Source: VRUE01 sp963728835
GTDB lineage: Bacteria > Actinomycetota > Thermoleophilia > Solirubrobacterales > 70-9
Reading direction: 5' to 3'
DNA: 64,000 nucleotides
NCBI GenBank assembly: GCA_963728835.1
Contig: CAVSKZ010000001.1
Location: 372,001 to 436,000, forward strand
The notes beneath the pieces are model-generated. The model was given only the letters and a program-made list of their open reading frames with translations. It was not told where the DNA came from and did no database searches. The translations under genes and the position numbers were made by a program. Positions 27,763 to 36,593 of the stretch are shown piece after piece; the stretch's first letter is position 1, and every line of letters starts with the position of its first letter.

Positions 27763-28608
27763 CTATCCCACCGCGCGGGCGGTGGCTACGCCGATCGAAG
27801 GCCCCGGCTTGATCGTCGCTCCCCTGGCGAGGCGGGCGACCGGCGCCCGGCTGGCGCTGGGACCGGCGGCGACCGGCCCGGCCGATTCCGGGCCCGCGGT
27901 CGCCCGGTCGAACCAGAGGTCGAGGGGCTTGAGTTGCGAGTCTTCGGCGATGGCGACGATCCCGTAGCGGATGCGCTCGATCCCACGGCCGTAGGTGTTG
28001 GGCTTGGCCGAGCGGCCGACGAGCGCGCCGTCGACGTAGAGCTCGCTCAGCGCCCCGCTGCCCGAAGACAGGTGCTGGTGCACTTCGAGCGTGAACCAGC
28101 GGCCCTCGGGCAGGTCCAGCGGGCCCACCAGGGTGTCGTTGTCGCGGTTGTCGCCGAAGCGCAGCAGCCGCGCGCGGTGGTCGGAGCCGTAGATCGAGAC
28201 GCCGCCCCAGTCGGTCTCGGAGGGGTGCGAGAGCCAGTTGTCCCAGCGCAGCAGGTCGACCTGTCCCTGGATGCTGGAGTGGAATCCGCGAGGCAGGTAG
28301 TAGGCGGCGCCGAACCAGACGTCTTCTCCGTCCTGCCAGTCGACGTTCCAGATGCCGCGGGAGTAGCCGTTCTCGCCGCCGCCGTTGTACCTGGCCAGGG
28401 CGGAGGTCGCGCCGTCGTAGGCACGGCCCCTGGACAGGGTGAGGATTCCCCCCTCTACGTTGGTCTGCGAGAACTCGCTGAATCCACCCTCGAGCGTGGT
28501 CGCCAAAGGGGAGACCCCCGCGGAGGCCGCGGAGGGGACGAGCACCGCAAGCGCGAGCGCAAGGGTGAGGAGAAGGCCCGCGGTGCGGGTTTTGCCTGGT
28601 GAGCGCAT
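27763..28608 (-). CDS. Secreted lectin/polysaccharide-lyase-like protein (paralogue 1)
   Basis: The ATG at 28606-28608 gives 281 residues with a signal peptide (LLLTLALALAVLVPSAASA); the frame extends upstream to 28656. The mature domain (RGIWNVDWQDGEDVWFGAAY, FHSSIQGQVDLLRWDNW, DWGGVSIYGSDHRARLL, LPEGRWFTLEVHQHL) looks like the jelly-roll fold of heparin-lyase/alginate-lyase family polysaccharide lyases. It is closely related to the protein at 28741-29790 and more distantly to the N-terminal domain at 36594-38075. A Pro/Ala-rich C-terminal tail follows. It may cut or bind the organism's own exopolysaccharide. Catalytic residues are not certain. Confidence 0.75.
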   Translation of the reverse strand: MRSPGKTRTAGLLLTLALALAVLVPSAASAGVSPLATTLEGGFSEFSQTNVEGGILTLSRGRAYDGATSALARYNGGGENGYSRGIWNVDWQDGEDVWFGAAYYLPRGFHSSIQGQVDLLRWDNWLSHPSETDWGGVSIYGSDHRARLLRFGDNRDNDTLVGPLDLPEGRWFTLEVHQHLSSGSGALSELYVDGALVGRSAKPNTYGRGIERIRYGIVAIAEDSQLKPLDLWFDRATAGPESAGPVAAGPSASRAPVARLARGATIKPGPSIGVATARAVG

Positions 28609-28740
28609 CTCACCAGAGGCATCGACGCCTGTCCGCGCGGCGAAATTCCCTGTCAATCAGACTGGACGGATGTCCGAGTCGGCGTCAGGGGGTGGGCGAG
28701 AACTTGCAGGATGCTGGACGCCGCTCGCCTGCTGGCAGGC

Positions 28741-29790
28741 CTAGCGGGTACAGGCGCGCCGCGAGCCGGCGGCCTGGCGGCGGGCGGCGCTCCGCCGCTT
28801 GCAGGACTTGCGGCGGTGCTTGCCCGCCGAGACGTTCGTCCTGGCCAGGCTCGTCGTCGCGCCGCGGCGCCTCTGGCCCTTCCTGGGCTTGGTTTCGCCG
28901 CCGGGGGAGGTGGGGCTGGATTCGGGCGCCGGAGCGGGGCTCGATTCCGGGGCAGGAGCGGGAGCCGGGGCGGATTCGGGAGCGGGTTCAGGCGCCGGTT
29001 CCGGGGCCGGTTCGGGAGCGGGAGCCGGGGCGGGTTCCGTGCCCGCTCCGAGCGAGCTGGCGGAGCCCATCGAAGCGCTGTCGAAGTTCAGCTCCAGCGG
29101 CTTTTTCTGAGAGCCGGAGGCGATCGCCACGACCCCGTAGCGGACGCGGGTCGCCGCGCGGCCATAGGTGTTGGCCGCGGTGCTCCTGCCGACCAGCTTG
29201 CCGTCGACGTAGAGCTCGCTGAGGGCGCTGCCGCTGGTCGCCGAGCGGCGCTGGTGTACCTCGAGGGTGAACCAGCGGCCCTCGGGAAGGTCGAGCGGGC
29301 CGACCAGCGTGTCGTTGGGCCGCCCGGCGCCGAAGCGCAGCAGCCGCGCGCGGCGGTCGGAGCCGTAGATCGAGACGCCGCCCCAGTCGGTGTTCGTGGG
29401 GTTCGTCGACCAGTTGTCCCAGCGCAGCAGGTCGACCTGGCCCTGGATGTTCGAGTGGAACCCGGTGGGGAGGTAGTAGGCAGCGCCGAACCAGACGTCT
29501 TCTCCCTCCTGCCAGTCGACGTTCCAGATCCCTCGCGCGTAGCCGTTCTCGCCGCTGCCGTCGTAGGTGGCGTGGGCGGAGCTCGTGCCGCTGTAAGCGC
29601 GCGTGCTGGTCTGGGTCAGCGTGCCGTTGAGGGTGTTGACCTGGGAGAAGACGGAGAAGCTCTGGCCGTCGAGCGTGGCGCTCAGGGAGGCGACCGAGGC
29701 GCTTGCGCTGGTGGCGCCGAGGGCGAGGAAGGCAAACGCGAAGCAGGTGGCGAAGAGGCGGGGGAGAGAAGTCCGGGCTGAGTCGAGCAT
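28741..29790 (-). CDS. Secreted lectin/polysaccharide-lyase-like protein with proline-rich basic tail (paralogue 2)
   Basis: The ATG at 29788-29790 gives 349 residues with a signal peptide ending in ASASA. The lyase-like domain (about residues 30-240) is nearly identical in its blocks to paralogue 1: ENGYARGIWNVDWQEGEDVW, SIYGSDRRARLLRFG, RWFTLEVHQRR and LYVDGKLVGRSTAANTYGR. A Pro/Ala/Glu repeat of the PAPEPAPEP type follows (about 250-295), typical of wall-spanning spacers. The tail is strongly basic (KPRKGQRRRG, then KHRRKSCKRRS) and may bind the polyanionic wall. The tandem arrangement indicates local gene duplication. Divergent from the glycosyltransferase at 29940. Confidence 0.78.
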   Translation of the reverse strand: MLDSARTSLPRLFATCFAFAFLALGATSASASVASLSATLDGQSFSVFSQVNTLNGTLTQTSTRAYSGTSSAHATYDGSGENGYARGIWNVDWQEGEDVWFGAAYYLPTGFHSNIQGQVDLLRWDNWSTNPTNTDWGGVSIYGSDRRARLLRFGAGRPNDTLVGPLDLPEGRWFTLEVHQRRSATSGSALSELYVDGKLVGRSTAANTYGRAATRVRYGVVAIASGSQKKPLELNFDSASMGSASSLGAGTEPAPAPAPEPAPEPAPEPAPESAPAPAPAPESSPAPAPESSPTSPGGETKPRKGQRRRGATTSLARTNVSAGKHRRKSCKRRSAARRQAAGSRRACTR

Positions 29791-29939
29791 GGACCCTCTT
29801 TGTCGGTCGCCGCCGGGCGGCGGAGAGCGATTGCCGTCTCCCTTGGACGGATCGTCTAGAGGTGGACGTTTCACCTACGACTGGGAATGAGCCCGGGCCG
29901 GGTCAGCGCCTCCTGGGCCCTAACTAGACTTCGCGCGAC

Positions 29940-31100
29940 GTGACCGGCCCTCCGCGAGTACTCCACGTGATCGACTCGCTGCGGCTCGGTGGCGCGGAGT
30001 CGTTGCTGGCGGCGCTGGTCCGCGAGCTGCGGCGATCGGGCCGGTCCTGGAACGCGGTCTGCGTGCCGGAGTCCGGGGACGCCGACTCCGGCCTCCTCGA
30101 CCTGGTCCGCGAGCAGGCCGACGCCTTCCGCTGGCTCCCCGCGGGCCCCCTCTACGACCCCCGCCTGTACGCCGCGCTCGCCCGGGCCTTGCGGGACTTC
30201 CGCATCGAGGCCGTCCACTCCCACCTCTCGACCGCCAACGTCGCCTCGCGGGCCGTCGCCTTCCCCCTGCGCAGGCCGCACCTGGCGACGATCCACACGG
30301 TTCCCGGCCCCACGGCCGAGGACAGTCGCCTGCGCGCCCGGGCGGACGGGTGGTCCTCCTGGCTCTCGCGGCGCCTGGTCGCACCCTCCGCCGAGGTGGC
30401 CGACGCCTACCGCGCGGCGTTTCGCCTGCCGCACGGGCGGATGCGGGTGATCTCCAACGCGCCCGCGGCCCAGGTCCCGGTCAACGGATTCGATCGCGAG
30501 GCGCTGCGCCGCGAGGTCGGCGGCGAGGACGTCGAGCACCTCGTCCTGGCGGTCGCCAGGCTCCAGCCCGAGAAGGGCATCGACGACCTGGTTGCCGCCG
30601 CCGCCGCGTTGCGCCCGCGCCTACCGGGCCTGCGGGTGGCCGTTGCCGGCTCGGGCCCCGAGGAGGAGGCACTGCGCGCGAAGGTCGAGAGCGCCGGCCT
30701 GTCGGGGTCCTTCGCCCTGCTCGGCAGCCGCTCGGACGTCGGCGCGCTGCTTGCCGCGGCGGACGCGTTCTGCCTGCCCTCTCGCCACGAGGGCCTGCCG
30801 ATCAGCCTGCTGGAGGCGATGCAGGCCGGGCTGGCCTGCGTGGCGACCCGGGTCGGCGGGGTGCCGGGCATGATCGCCGACGGCGTCGAGGGGGTGCTGG
30901 TCGAGCCGGACGATCCGGAGGCGCTGGCCGCTGCGCTGGAGCGGGTACTCGTCGACGTGGATGCCGGCGGGGCGATGGGGGCGAGAGCCCAGGCTCTCGT
31001 CCGCGACCGCTATGACATGGCCGCCGTGGCCGCTGCCTACGCGGACGTCTACGACGAACTGGTGGACTCGCGGGCCAAGGCGAGCGGTGCCCCGGCCTAG
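29940..31100 (+). CDS. Family 4 glycosyltransferase
   Basis: A 386-residue GT-B enzyme from a GTG at 29940. The acceptor domain shows RVLHVIDSLRLGGAESLLAA and EAVHSHLSTANVASRAVAFP. The donor domain shows HLVLAVARLQPEKGIDDLV, then PSRHEGLPISLLEAMQAGLACVATRVGGVPGMI with the conserved E-x7-E motif, and GVEGVLVEPDDPEALAAAL. It overlaps the following polymerase gene by 14 bases. The pair is a plus-strand operon inside the exopolysaccharide region, divergent from the lyase-like proteins with a 149-base gap that should hold promoters for both. Confidence 0.9.
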   Translation: MTGPPRVLHVIDSLRLGGAESLLAALVRELRRSGRSWNAVCVPESGDADSGLLDLVREQADAFRWLPAGPLYDPRLYAALARALRDFRIEAVHSHLSTANVASRAVAFPLRRPHLATIHTVPGPTAEDSRLRARADGWSSWLSRRLVAPSAEVADAYRAAFRLPHGRMRVISNAPAAQVPVNGFDREALRREVGGEDVEHLVLAVARLQPEKGIDDLVAAAAALRPRLPGLRVAVAGSGPEEEALRAKVESAGLSGSFALLGSRSDVGALLAAADAFCLPSRHEGLPISLLEAMQAGLACVATRVGGVPGMIADGVEGVLVEPDDPEALAAALERVLVDVDAGGAMGARAQALVRDRYDMAAVAAAYADVYDELVDSRAKASGAPA

Positions 31101-33063
31101 GCTGCTCGCCAGGGTCGGCGGGCTGGCGGTAGAGGGGTCCGGCCTGCTGGTCGCTGTTCCACTTTGGCTGTGGTGGGCCGTGTGGAAGGGCGGCTACCCT
31201 CCGGCCGTCTTCCTGGTGGCGATCGGCTATCTCGCGCTCGCCGCCGTCGCCCTGTATCTCTTCGCGCCGCGACCGCGCCTGGGCGGGCCCTCTGCCTGGG
31301 CGCTGGGCGCACTGGCGGCGCTGAGCGCGTGGACCCTGGCCTCGCTGCTGTGGGCAGACGACCAGGGTGCGGTGGAGGTGGCGGGCGCGCGGCAGGTCCT
31401 GCTGCTGGGCTCCTTCGCCCTTCCCGCCCTGTGGGCGCCGACGGGCCGCGCCCTTCTCGCCGGCGTCGCCGCGGTTCCGCTGGTCGCGCTCTGCGGCGCC
31501 GTCTCCGCCCTGGGCGGCGCCCTCGCCGACGTCGGCACGCTGGTCGACGGCCGCTTGGCGGGGCCCACCGGATACGCGAACGCCAGCGCGGCGTTGATGG
31601 CGATCGGGATCCTCCCGGCCCTGGTGCTCGGCTCGCGCCGCGAGATCGCGATCCCTTTGCGGGTGCTCTCGCTGACGGCCGCGGGCGCCCTGCTGGGAAC
31701 GTTCGTGCTCACGCAGAGCCGTGGGGGGCTCGGCGCTCTGGCTCTCGTCCTCCTGATTGCCTTCCTGCTCGTGCCGGGACGGCTGCGCCTCCTGATCCCG
31801 GTGGTGCTGGTCGCGGTCGCGGTCGGTGCCGCCCTCGACCCGCTGCTGGAGGTCCGTTCCGCCGCGGTGGGGGACGGAGACGTGGAGGCGTCGCTGCGCG
31901 CCGCCGTCGCCGCGCTGCTGACGAGCACCGTGGTGCTGGCCGCCCTCGCCGCGGCATACGCCGCGGCCGACTCCCGGATCGAGGTCGGAGCGAAGACCGT
32001 GCGCCGCGCCTCGGCGGCGGTCGCAGCCGCGTTTGGCGGCATTGCCCTCGTCGCCGCGATCGCGCTGTTCGCCTCCGGGCCCGACGTCGGCGGCTGGGTC
32101 TCGGATCGCGCCGAGGACTTCAAGACACCCGACTACGCGCAGCTCGAATCTCAGCCGTCCCGATTCACAGGCGAGCTGGGGTCCAACCGGTACGACTACT
32201 GGAGGGTCTCGGTCGACGTGTTCGCCGAGGAGCCGCTCACCGGCTCGGGTGCGGGCAACTTCATCGCTCCCTATCTCGAGCGCCGCCAGGGCGAGAAGTC
32301 GACCATCTACGCGCACAGCGTCTGGCTGGGCTCGCTGGCCGAGCTCGGTGCAGCCGGCTTGCTGGCGCTCGTCGGGTTCGTCGTTGCCCTCTCGGTCGCG
32401 CTGGCGCGTTCGGCGCGGTGGCTTGGCTCCACGCGCTGGATCGTCGTCGCCGCTGGCCTGCCGCTGGCCTACGTGCTCGTTCACGGCAGCTTCGACTGGA
32501 TTACCGCGTTCCCGGTGGTGATCGCACCCGCCCTGGCCCTTGCCGGCGCCGCCGCCGGCGTCATTCCGGCGAGGAGCGGGTCGCCGGCCCCGGGGAGCCG
32601 GTCGGCCTCGCTTGCGGTCGTGCTGGCGCTGGGGCTTGCAGCAGTCCTTGCAGCGCCGTTGCTCGTCGCCGCCCGCCTGTCCGACCGGGGCGTGACGACG
32701 TGGCCGGCGAACCCTTCCCGGGCGATAGCCGACCTCGAACGGGCCGCCGACTTCGACCCCCTTGCCGCCGCTCCCTACGTTCGCCTCGGGGTCGTGGCGA
32801 TCGAGCTCGACAGGCCGGCTCTGGCGCGCAGAGCCTTCGATTTGGCTCTGCAGCGCGATGGATCTGCCTGGTACCCCGAGCTTCAGCTGGGTCTGGTGGC
32901 CGCCGGGGCGGGGCATCGCGCCCGGGCGCTTCGGCATCTCGAGGTGGCCCAGGCCCGCAACCCCCGCGAACCCGAGGCACGCTTCGCCTTGCGGGCGGTG
33001 CGGGAGGGGCGCAGCCCCGACCCGCGCGCGGTGCAGCGGCAGGTTCTCGAGAGCGACGATTAG
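31087..33063 (+). CDS. O-antigen ligase-like polymerase with C-terminal TPR-like region
   Basis: A 658-residue membrane protein from a GTG at 31087, overlapping the glycosyltransferase stop. Residues 1-480 carry 12 or more helices and a Wzy_C-type loop: TQSRGGLGALALVLLIAFLL, then FTGELGSNRYDYWRVSVDVF, PLTGSGAGNFIAPYLERR and STIYAHSVWLGSLAELGAAG with the conserved His and Glu. Residues 540-650 (ADFDPLAAAPYVRLGVVAIE, ARRAFDLALQRDGSAWYPEL, ALRHLEVAQARNPREPEA) look like two or three TPR repeats, a common C-terminal addition in Gram-positive polymerases. It is a second member of the family in this locus. Confidence 0.87.
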   Translation: MPRPRLLARVGGLAVEGSGLLVAVPLWLWWAVWKGGYPPAVFLVAIGYLALAAVALYLFAPRPRLGGPSAWALGALAALSAWTLASLLWADDQGAVEVAGARQVLLLGSFALPALWAPTGRALLAGVAAVPLVALCGAVSALGGALADVGTLVDGRLAGPTGYANASAALMAIGILPALVLGSRREIAIPLRVLSLTAAGALLGTFVLTQSRGGLGALALVLLIAFLLVPGRLRLLIPVVLVAVAVGAALDPLLEVRSAAVGDGDVEASLRAAVAALLTSTVVLAALAAAYAAADSRIEVGAKTVRRASAAVAAAFGGIALVAAIALFASGPDVGGWVSDRAEDFKTPDYAQLESQPSRFTGELGSNRYDYWRVSVDVFAEEPLTGSGAGNFIAPYLERRQGEKSTIYAHSVWLGSLAELGAAGLLALVGFVVALSVALARSARWLGSTRWIVVAAGLPLAYVLVHGSFDWITAFPVVIAPALALAGAAAGVIPARSGSPAPGSRSASLAVVLALGLAAVLAAPLLVAARLSDRGVTTWPANPSRAIADLERAADFDPLAAAPYVRLGVVAIELDRPALARRAFDLALQRDGSAWYPELQLGLVAAGAGHRARALRHLEVAQARNPREPEARFALRAVREGRSPDPRAVQRQVLESDD

Positions 33064-33171
33064 GGCAAATCGCTTCGTCTATCCGTCCAGAGCCAAATTC
33101 CGCCTCATGGTGGCGTATACTTAGCGGTCCATTTCCTGTACCTAATGCCTGACTGGCTGGAGGACCGTTTA

Positions 33172-33444
33172 GTGAAGAAACTTCCGTTGATTCTGATGAT
33201 TGCCGCGGTTCTCGCACTCCCCGCGACGGCCGTTGCCGCCGACGGGTACACCAACGTCCCGGGCGTTACGCAGGAAGCCGCGCCCGACGGCTCGGCTTCT
33301 CCGGCTGCCGTTGCCAGCGCTGGGAGTCCCTCTGACTCGGGTCTCCTGCCCTTCACCGGCCTCGAGCTGGGGCTGATGTTCGGAGCCGGCGTCGTGCTGC
33401 TGGGAACGGGCGTCGCGTTGCGTCGCACGCGGTCTCATAACTAG
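33172..33444 (+). CDS. Small LPFTG-anchored surface protein
   Basis: A 90-residue protein. The GTG at 33172 is preferred over the ATG at 33145 because GGAGGA lies 7 bases upstream and the signal peptide (KKLPLILMIAAVLALPATAVAA) then starts at the N-terminus. The mature part is only about 40 residues, rich in Ser, Ala and Pro. It ends in a sorting signal: LPFTG, a hydrophobic helix (LELGLMFGAGVVLLGTGVAL) and a basic RRTRSHN tail. A sortase should cut after the Thr and link it to the wall. A TATACT -10-like box lies at 33116-33121. The only sortase seen is class E at 8204-8887. Confidence 0.75.
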   Translation: MKKLPLILMIAAVLALPATAVAADGYTNVPGVTQEAAPDGSASPAAVASAGSPSDSGLLPFTGLELGLMFGAGVVLLGTGVALRRTRSHN

Positions 33445-33446
33445 CT

Positions 33447-33478
33447 GAGCTCGCACAATCGCGGCTGGGCGCGAGCTC
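33447..33478. terminator. Stem-loop between convergent genes
   Basis: GAGCTCGC (33447-33454) and GCGAGCTC (33471-33478) pair perfectly around a 16-base loop. The stem lies between the stop of the LPFTG gene and the convergent glycosyltransferase stop (33481), so a shared terminator is plausible. No T-tail. Confidence 0.45.
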
Positions 33479-33480
33479 CG

Positions 33481-34618
33481 CTAGGCCTTGCGTAGAAAGG
33501 CAGCGGTTCGGCTCGCCTCGGCCTCGATCGTGTGGTCTTTGGCGATGGCGTGCCCGGCGGACAGCAGCCGGGCACGCAGATCGCCGGATCCGGCGATCTG
33601 CCGCACGGCATCGGCTGCGGCGCCCGGATCGCCAGGCGGGATCAACAGCGCGGCGCTGCCGGCAGCCTCGGCGACTCCGCCGACGGCGGTGGCCACGACC
33701 GGGAGCGCCGCCGCAAACGACTCCAGGAGCACCTGCGGGACTCCCTCCGTCCAGGACACGTGCAGGAAGAGATGGCTCTCCCGGTACAGGCGCAGCAGGT
33801 CCTCCCCCATCGGAACGTGGCCTCGCAGGTCGGCCCGGGCGTTCAGCCCGCGCTCGGCGAGACCGCGGGCCAGGTCCTCTTCGAGTGGGCCGTCGCCGCA
33901 GATCACCAGCTCGAAGCGGGGGTCGAGGCGCTCCAGCACGTCGATGAGCATGAGCGGGTTCTTCTCCGCGTCGATGCGTCCGACGCTGAGCATCCGAACA
34001 GTGCCGTCGTAGGATCGCGCCGCTCCCTGCGCGACGGGCGCCAGGTCGGCGGCGGAGATCAGCGAGACGTAGATGTTCAGCAGCGCGCGAGCGCCGCCGT
34101 AGCGCTTCGCGAGGTCGGGGCCGACGACGATCGCGGGGAAGCGCCGGGAGAGGCGCCGGAAGGCCCAGTCGAGCACCGTTGCGGCCAGTCTCAGGTCGAG
34201 GCGACGCGGGCGTCGATTGCCGACGTAGCGGGGCAGGTCCTGACGCACGCCGAGGACGACCCGCTTGCCGCGCCGTGCCGCCATCCGGGCGAAGAGCAGG
34301 GCAAATGGATGCGGCCCGAGCAGCCAGACCACGTCGACCTCGTCCAGCAGATCCGCGAAGCGGGCCGCCGACTCCCGCGCCGCGCGGATCACCGTCAGGG
34401 GCCGCGCGGCGCTGCCGTAGTGGGGGAGGGCCGCGAAGCGCGCCGGCGGGGGGAGGCGGTAGTGGGAGCTCGACGGCTCCGGGCTGAGGCGGGCTGCGAC
34501 CGTCAGACTCCTCGAAATGCTCGGCGAGCTTGCCGAGGAAGAGGACGAACGAGCGCGCCGCGTAGACCTCGCCGTCCTTGCTCCAGAAGGCCTGGTCGAG
34601 GTAGACGGCGGCGCGCAT
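33481..34618 (-). pseudogene. Family 4 glycosyltransferase (one frameshift near the 5' end as sequenced)
   Basis: The ATG at 34616-34618 directly follows the deacetylase stop and begins MRAAVYLDQAFWSKDGEVYA, which runs in one frame to about 34505. From there the gene continues in another frame to 33481. One extra base explains the switch. The joined protein has about 378 residues with VVWLLGPHPFALLFARMAAR, VGRIDAEKNPLMLIDVLERL, LHVSWTEGVPQVLLESFAAALPVVATAVGG and LLIPPGDPGAAADAV, a complete GT4 donor domain. It ends a minus-strand group of two glycosyltransferases flanking a deacetylase. It is probably functional in the organism. Confidence 0.75.
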
Positions 34619-35395
34619 CTACGGGGCGGTCCTGGAGCGGGTGAGGCGCCCGACCGGGTCGAGGAGGCCGCGCACCGGGAGGGCTCGCAAGCGGCGCACG
34701 AAGGGGGACGCCTTGAGGCGGAAGCGGGCCGGGCCGTCCCATCTGTAGATGCCGATTCGCGGCCAGCGAAGCGCCGTCGCGGCGTGCGGCGCATGCGGGA
34801 GGGCGCCCCCGGCGCGGTAGCCGGCCGCCGCGGCGGCGGCGACCACCCGGTCGTCGACGTCGCCGTACGGGTAGGCGATCGTCTCGCAGGGGCGGCCGAG
34901 CCCGGCGGCACAGGCCGCCCGCGAGCGCTCGAGCTCCGCTCCCAGGCGCTCGTCGTCGAGCTCGGTCAGCCGTGGATGCGAGCAGGTGTGGGAGCCGACC
35001 TCCCAGCCTTCCTCAGCGAGCTCGCCGAGCTCGGCCCAGGCCATCGGCAGCAGCTCCCGCTCGTGCGGGGTGCCCAGCCAGTCTTCGATGCCCGGCCATC
35101 GCATCGGCTGCTCGCTGCCGACCCAGTCGGTCGGGGCGTAGACGGATGCGACCGCGCCGAGCCGGCGCAGGACGGGGCCGGCGAGCTCGTGGACCGAGCG
35201 GTAGGCGTCGTCGAAGGTGATCGCGAGGGTGCGCTTGGAGCTCGGCGAGAGGACGGCGTCGAGGAAGCGCGCCGGCTCGTAGCCACGTCCGATCAACAGC
35301 CCCACCTGCCGTTCGAGCTCGTCCGGCGTTACGGCCAGCTCGCTGTCCCACGACTCGCTGACGGCGTGGTAGCAGAGGACCAGCACCTCGCTCAC
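34619..35395 (-). CDS. Polysaccharide deacetylase family protein
   Basis: A 258-residue CE4/NodB-type enzyme starting at a GTG (35393-35395). It begins VLVLCYHAVSESW, then has the metal-binding TFDDAYRSVHELAGPVL, VGSHTCSHPRLTELDDERLG with both histidines, and CETIAYPYGDVDDRVVAAA. No signal peptide. The next gene starts one base after its stop. The family removes acetyl groups from N-acetylated sugars; here, between two glycosyltransferases, it probably modifies a repeat unit or a lipid-linked precursor. It is a paralogue of the enzyme at 14699-15697. Confidence 0.85.
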   Translation of the reverse strand: MSEVLVLCYHAVSESWDSELAVTPDELERQVGLLIGRGYEPARFLDAVLSPSSKRTLAITFDDAYRSVHELAGPVLRRLGAVASVYAPTDWVGSEQPMRWPGIEDWLGTPHERELLPMAWAELGELAEEGWEVGSHTCSHPRLTELDDERLGAELERSRAACAAGLGRPCETIAYPYGDVDDRVVAAAAAAGYRAGGALPHAPHAATALRWPRIGIYRWDGPARFRLKASPFVRRLRALPVRGLLDPVGRLTRSRTAP

Positions 35396-35411
35396 GGCTG
35401 CCTCCCTTGAT

Positions 35412-36547
35412 TCATCGCCGGCCGGAGAGGACTTCGTCGTAGAGGCTTCGCAGCGCGATCGCCACGGATTCGAGCGAGTAGCTCTCGCCGACCAGGTTGC
35501 GGGCCTCGCTGCCGAGCCGCTGGCGCAGGACGGCGTCGTCGGCGATCTTCGCGAGCGCCGCGCCGAGCGCCGCGCCGTCGCCGGCGTCCTCGACGAGGAT
35601 CCCCGTTCGCGGGGTCACCAGCTCGGCCATGCCGCTGGCCGCCGCGGCCACGACCGGAAGCCCGCTCGCCATCGCCTCGAGCACCGAGTTCGACATCCCC
35701 TCGGTCGAGGAGGCGCAGACGTACGCGTCGGCGGCCCGGTAGAGCGGAGCCGGGTCCTCGGCCAGCGGCAGCAGCCGCACGCGCCCCTCCAGGCCGCGGG
35801 CGGCGACGATCTCGCGCAGCCTCGCCTCCTCGCTTCCCTCGCCGACCATCACCAGCCCCAGCTCGGGGACCCTGGCGACGGCGTCGATCAGCAGGTCGAG
35901 GCGCTTGACCGGGGCGAAGCGCCCGGTGTAGAGCGCGATCGGCCCCTGCCAGTCGACGCCCAGTCGCCGGCGCTCCTCCTCGCGCTCCTCCCGCGAGGCG
36001 GGCCGGAAGCGATCGAGGTCGACGCCGTTGGGTATCCGTCGCAGGCGGCCGCCCTCGACGCCGTTCCGGTCCAGCTCCTCTGCCACCTCGTCGCTGAGGC
36101 AGACGAAGGCGGAGAAGGTCCTGGCCATTGCCCGCATGCGGCTGGCGCCGAACGGCTTCGTCAGCAGCCGGGTGAGGTCGCCTCCCGGTCCCGTGGACAG
36201 GACCTTCGCCACCACCGGGGCGCGCACCAGGGGGTGGCTCAGCAGCGCGATCGTCGAGGGGGAGAGGAGGTCGTGGACGTGGACGACGTCGGGGCGCATG
36301 CGCATCAGCGAGAGGGCCCCCGCCGCGGTGTAGGCGATCGACCCCAGCGGGCCCCGGTCGGGCCCCGGCATCCGCCGGACCTCGAGGCCCGGGCGGAGTT
36401 CGCGGCGCGGCGTCCCCGGGGGATGCCGCGTGAGGACCCGTCGCACTCGACGCCCTGGCGCTGCAGCGACGGGCCGAGCAGGTCGACCTGTCTCTGGGCG
36501 CCGCCGAGCACCGGAAGAAAGCTTTGGATGACCATCGCGACCCGCAA
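35412..36547 (-). pseudogene. Family 4 glycosyltransferase (one frameshift near the 5' end as sequenced)
   Basis: The N-terminus lies in a frame starting at 36547 (TTG) or 36535 (ATG): VAMVIQSFLPVLGGAQRQVD. At about 36440 the reading switches to the frame that ends at 35412, beginning RVLTRHPPGTPRRELRPG. Joined, the protein has about 375 residues with DVVHVHDLLSPSTIALL, GVDLDRFRPASREEREEERR, ALYTGRFAPVKRLDLLIDAV, CASSTEGMSNSVLEAMASGLPVV and TGILVEDAGD. All GT4 donor motifs are present, so a sequencing indel is the simplest explanation. It lies upstream of the deacetylase in the same direction. Confidence 0.75.
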
Positions 36548-36593
36548 CGGGCCGGATCGTATTCGAGGCGGTGGGACGGACTGACTGCCGGGA

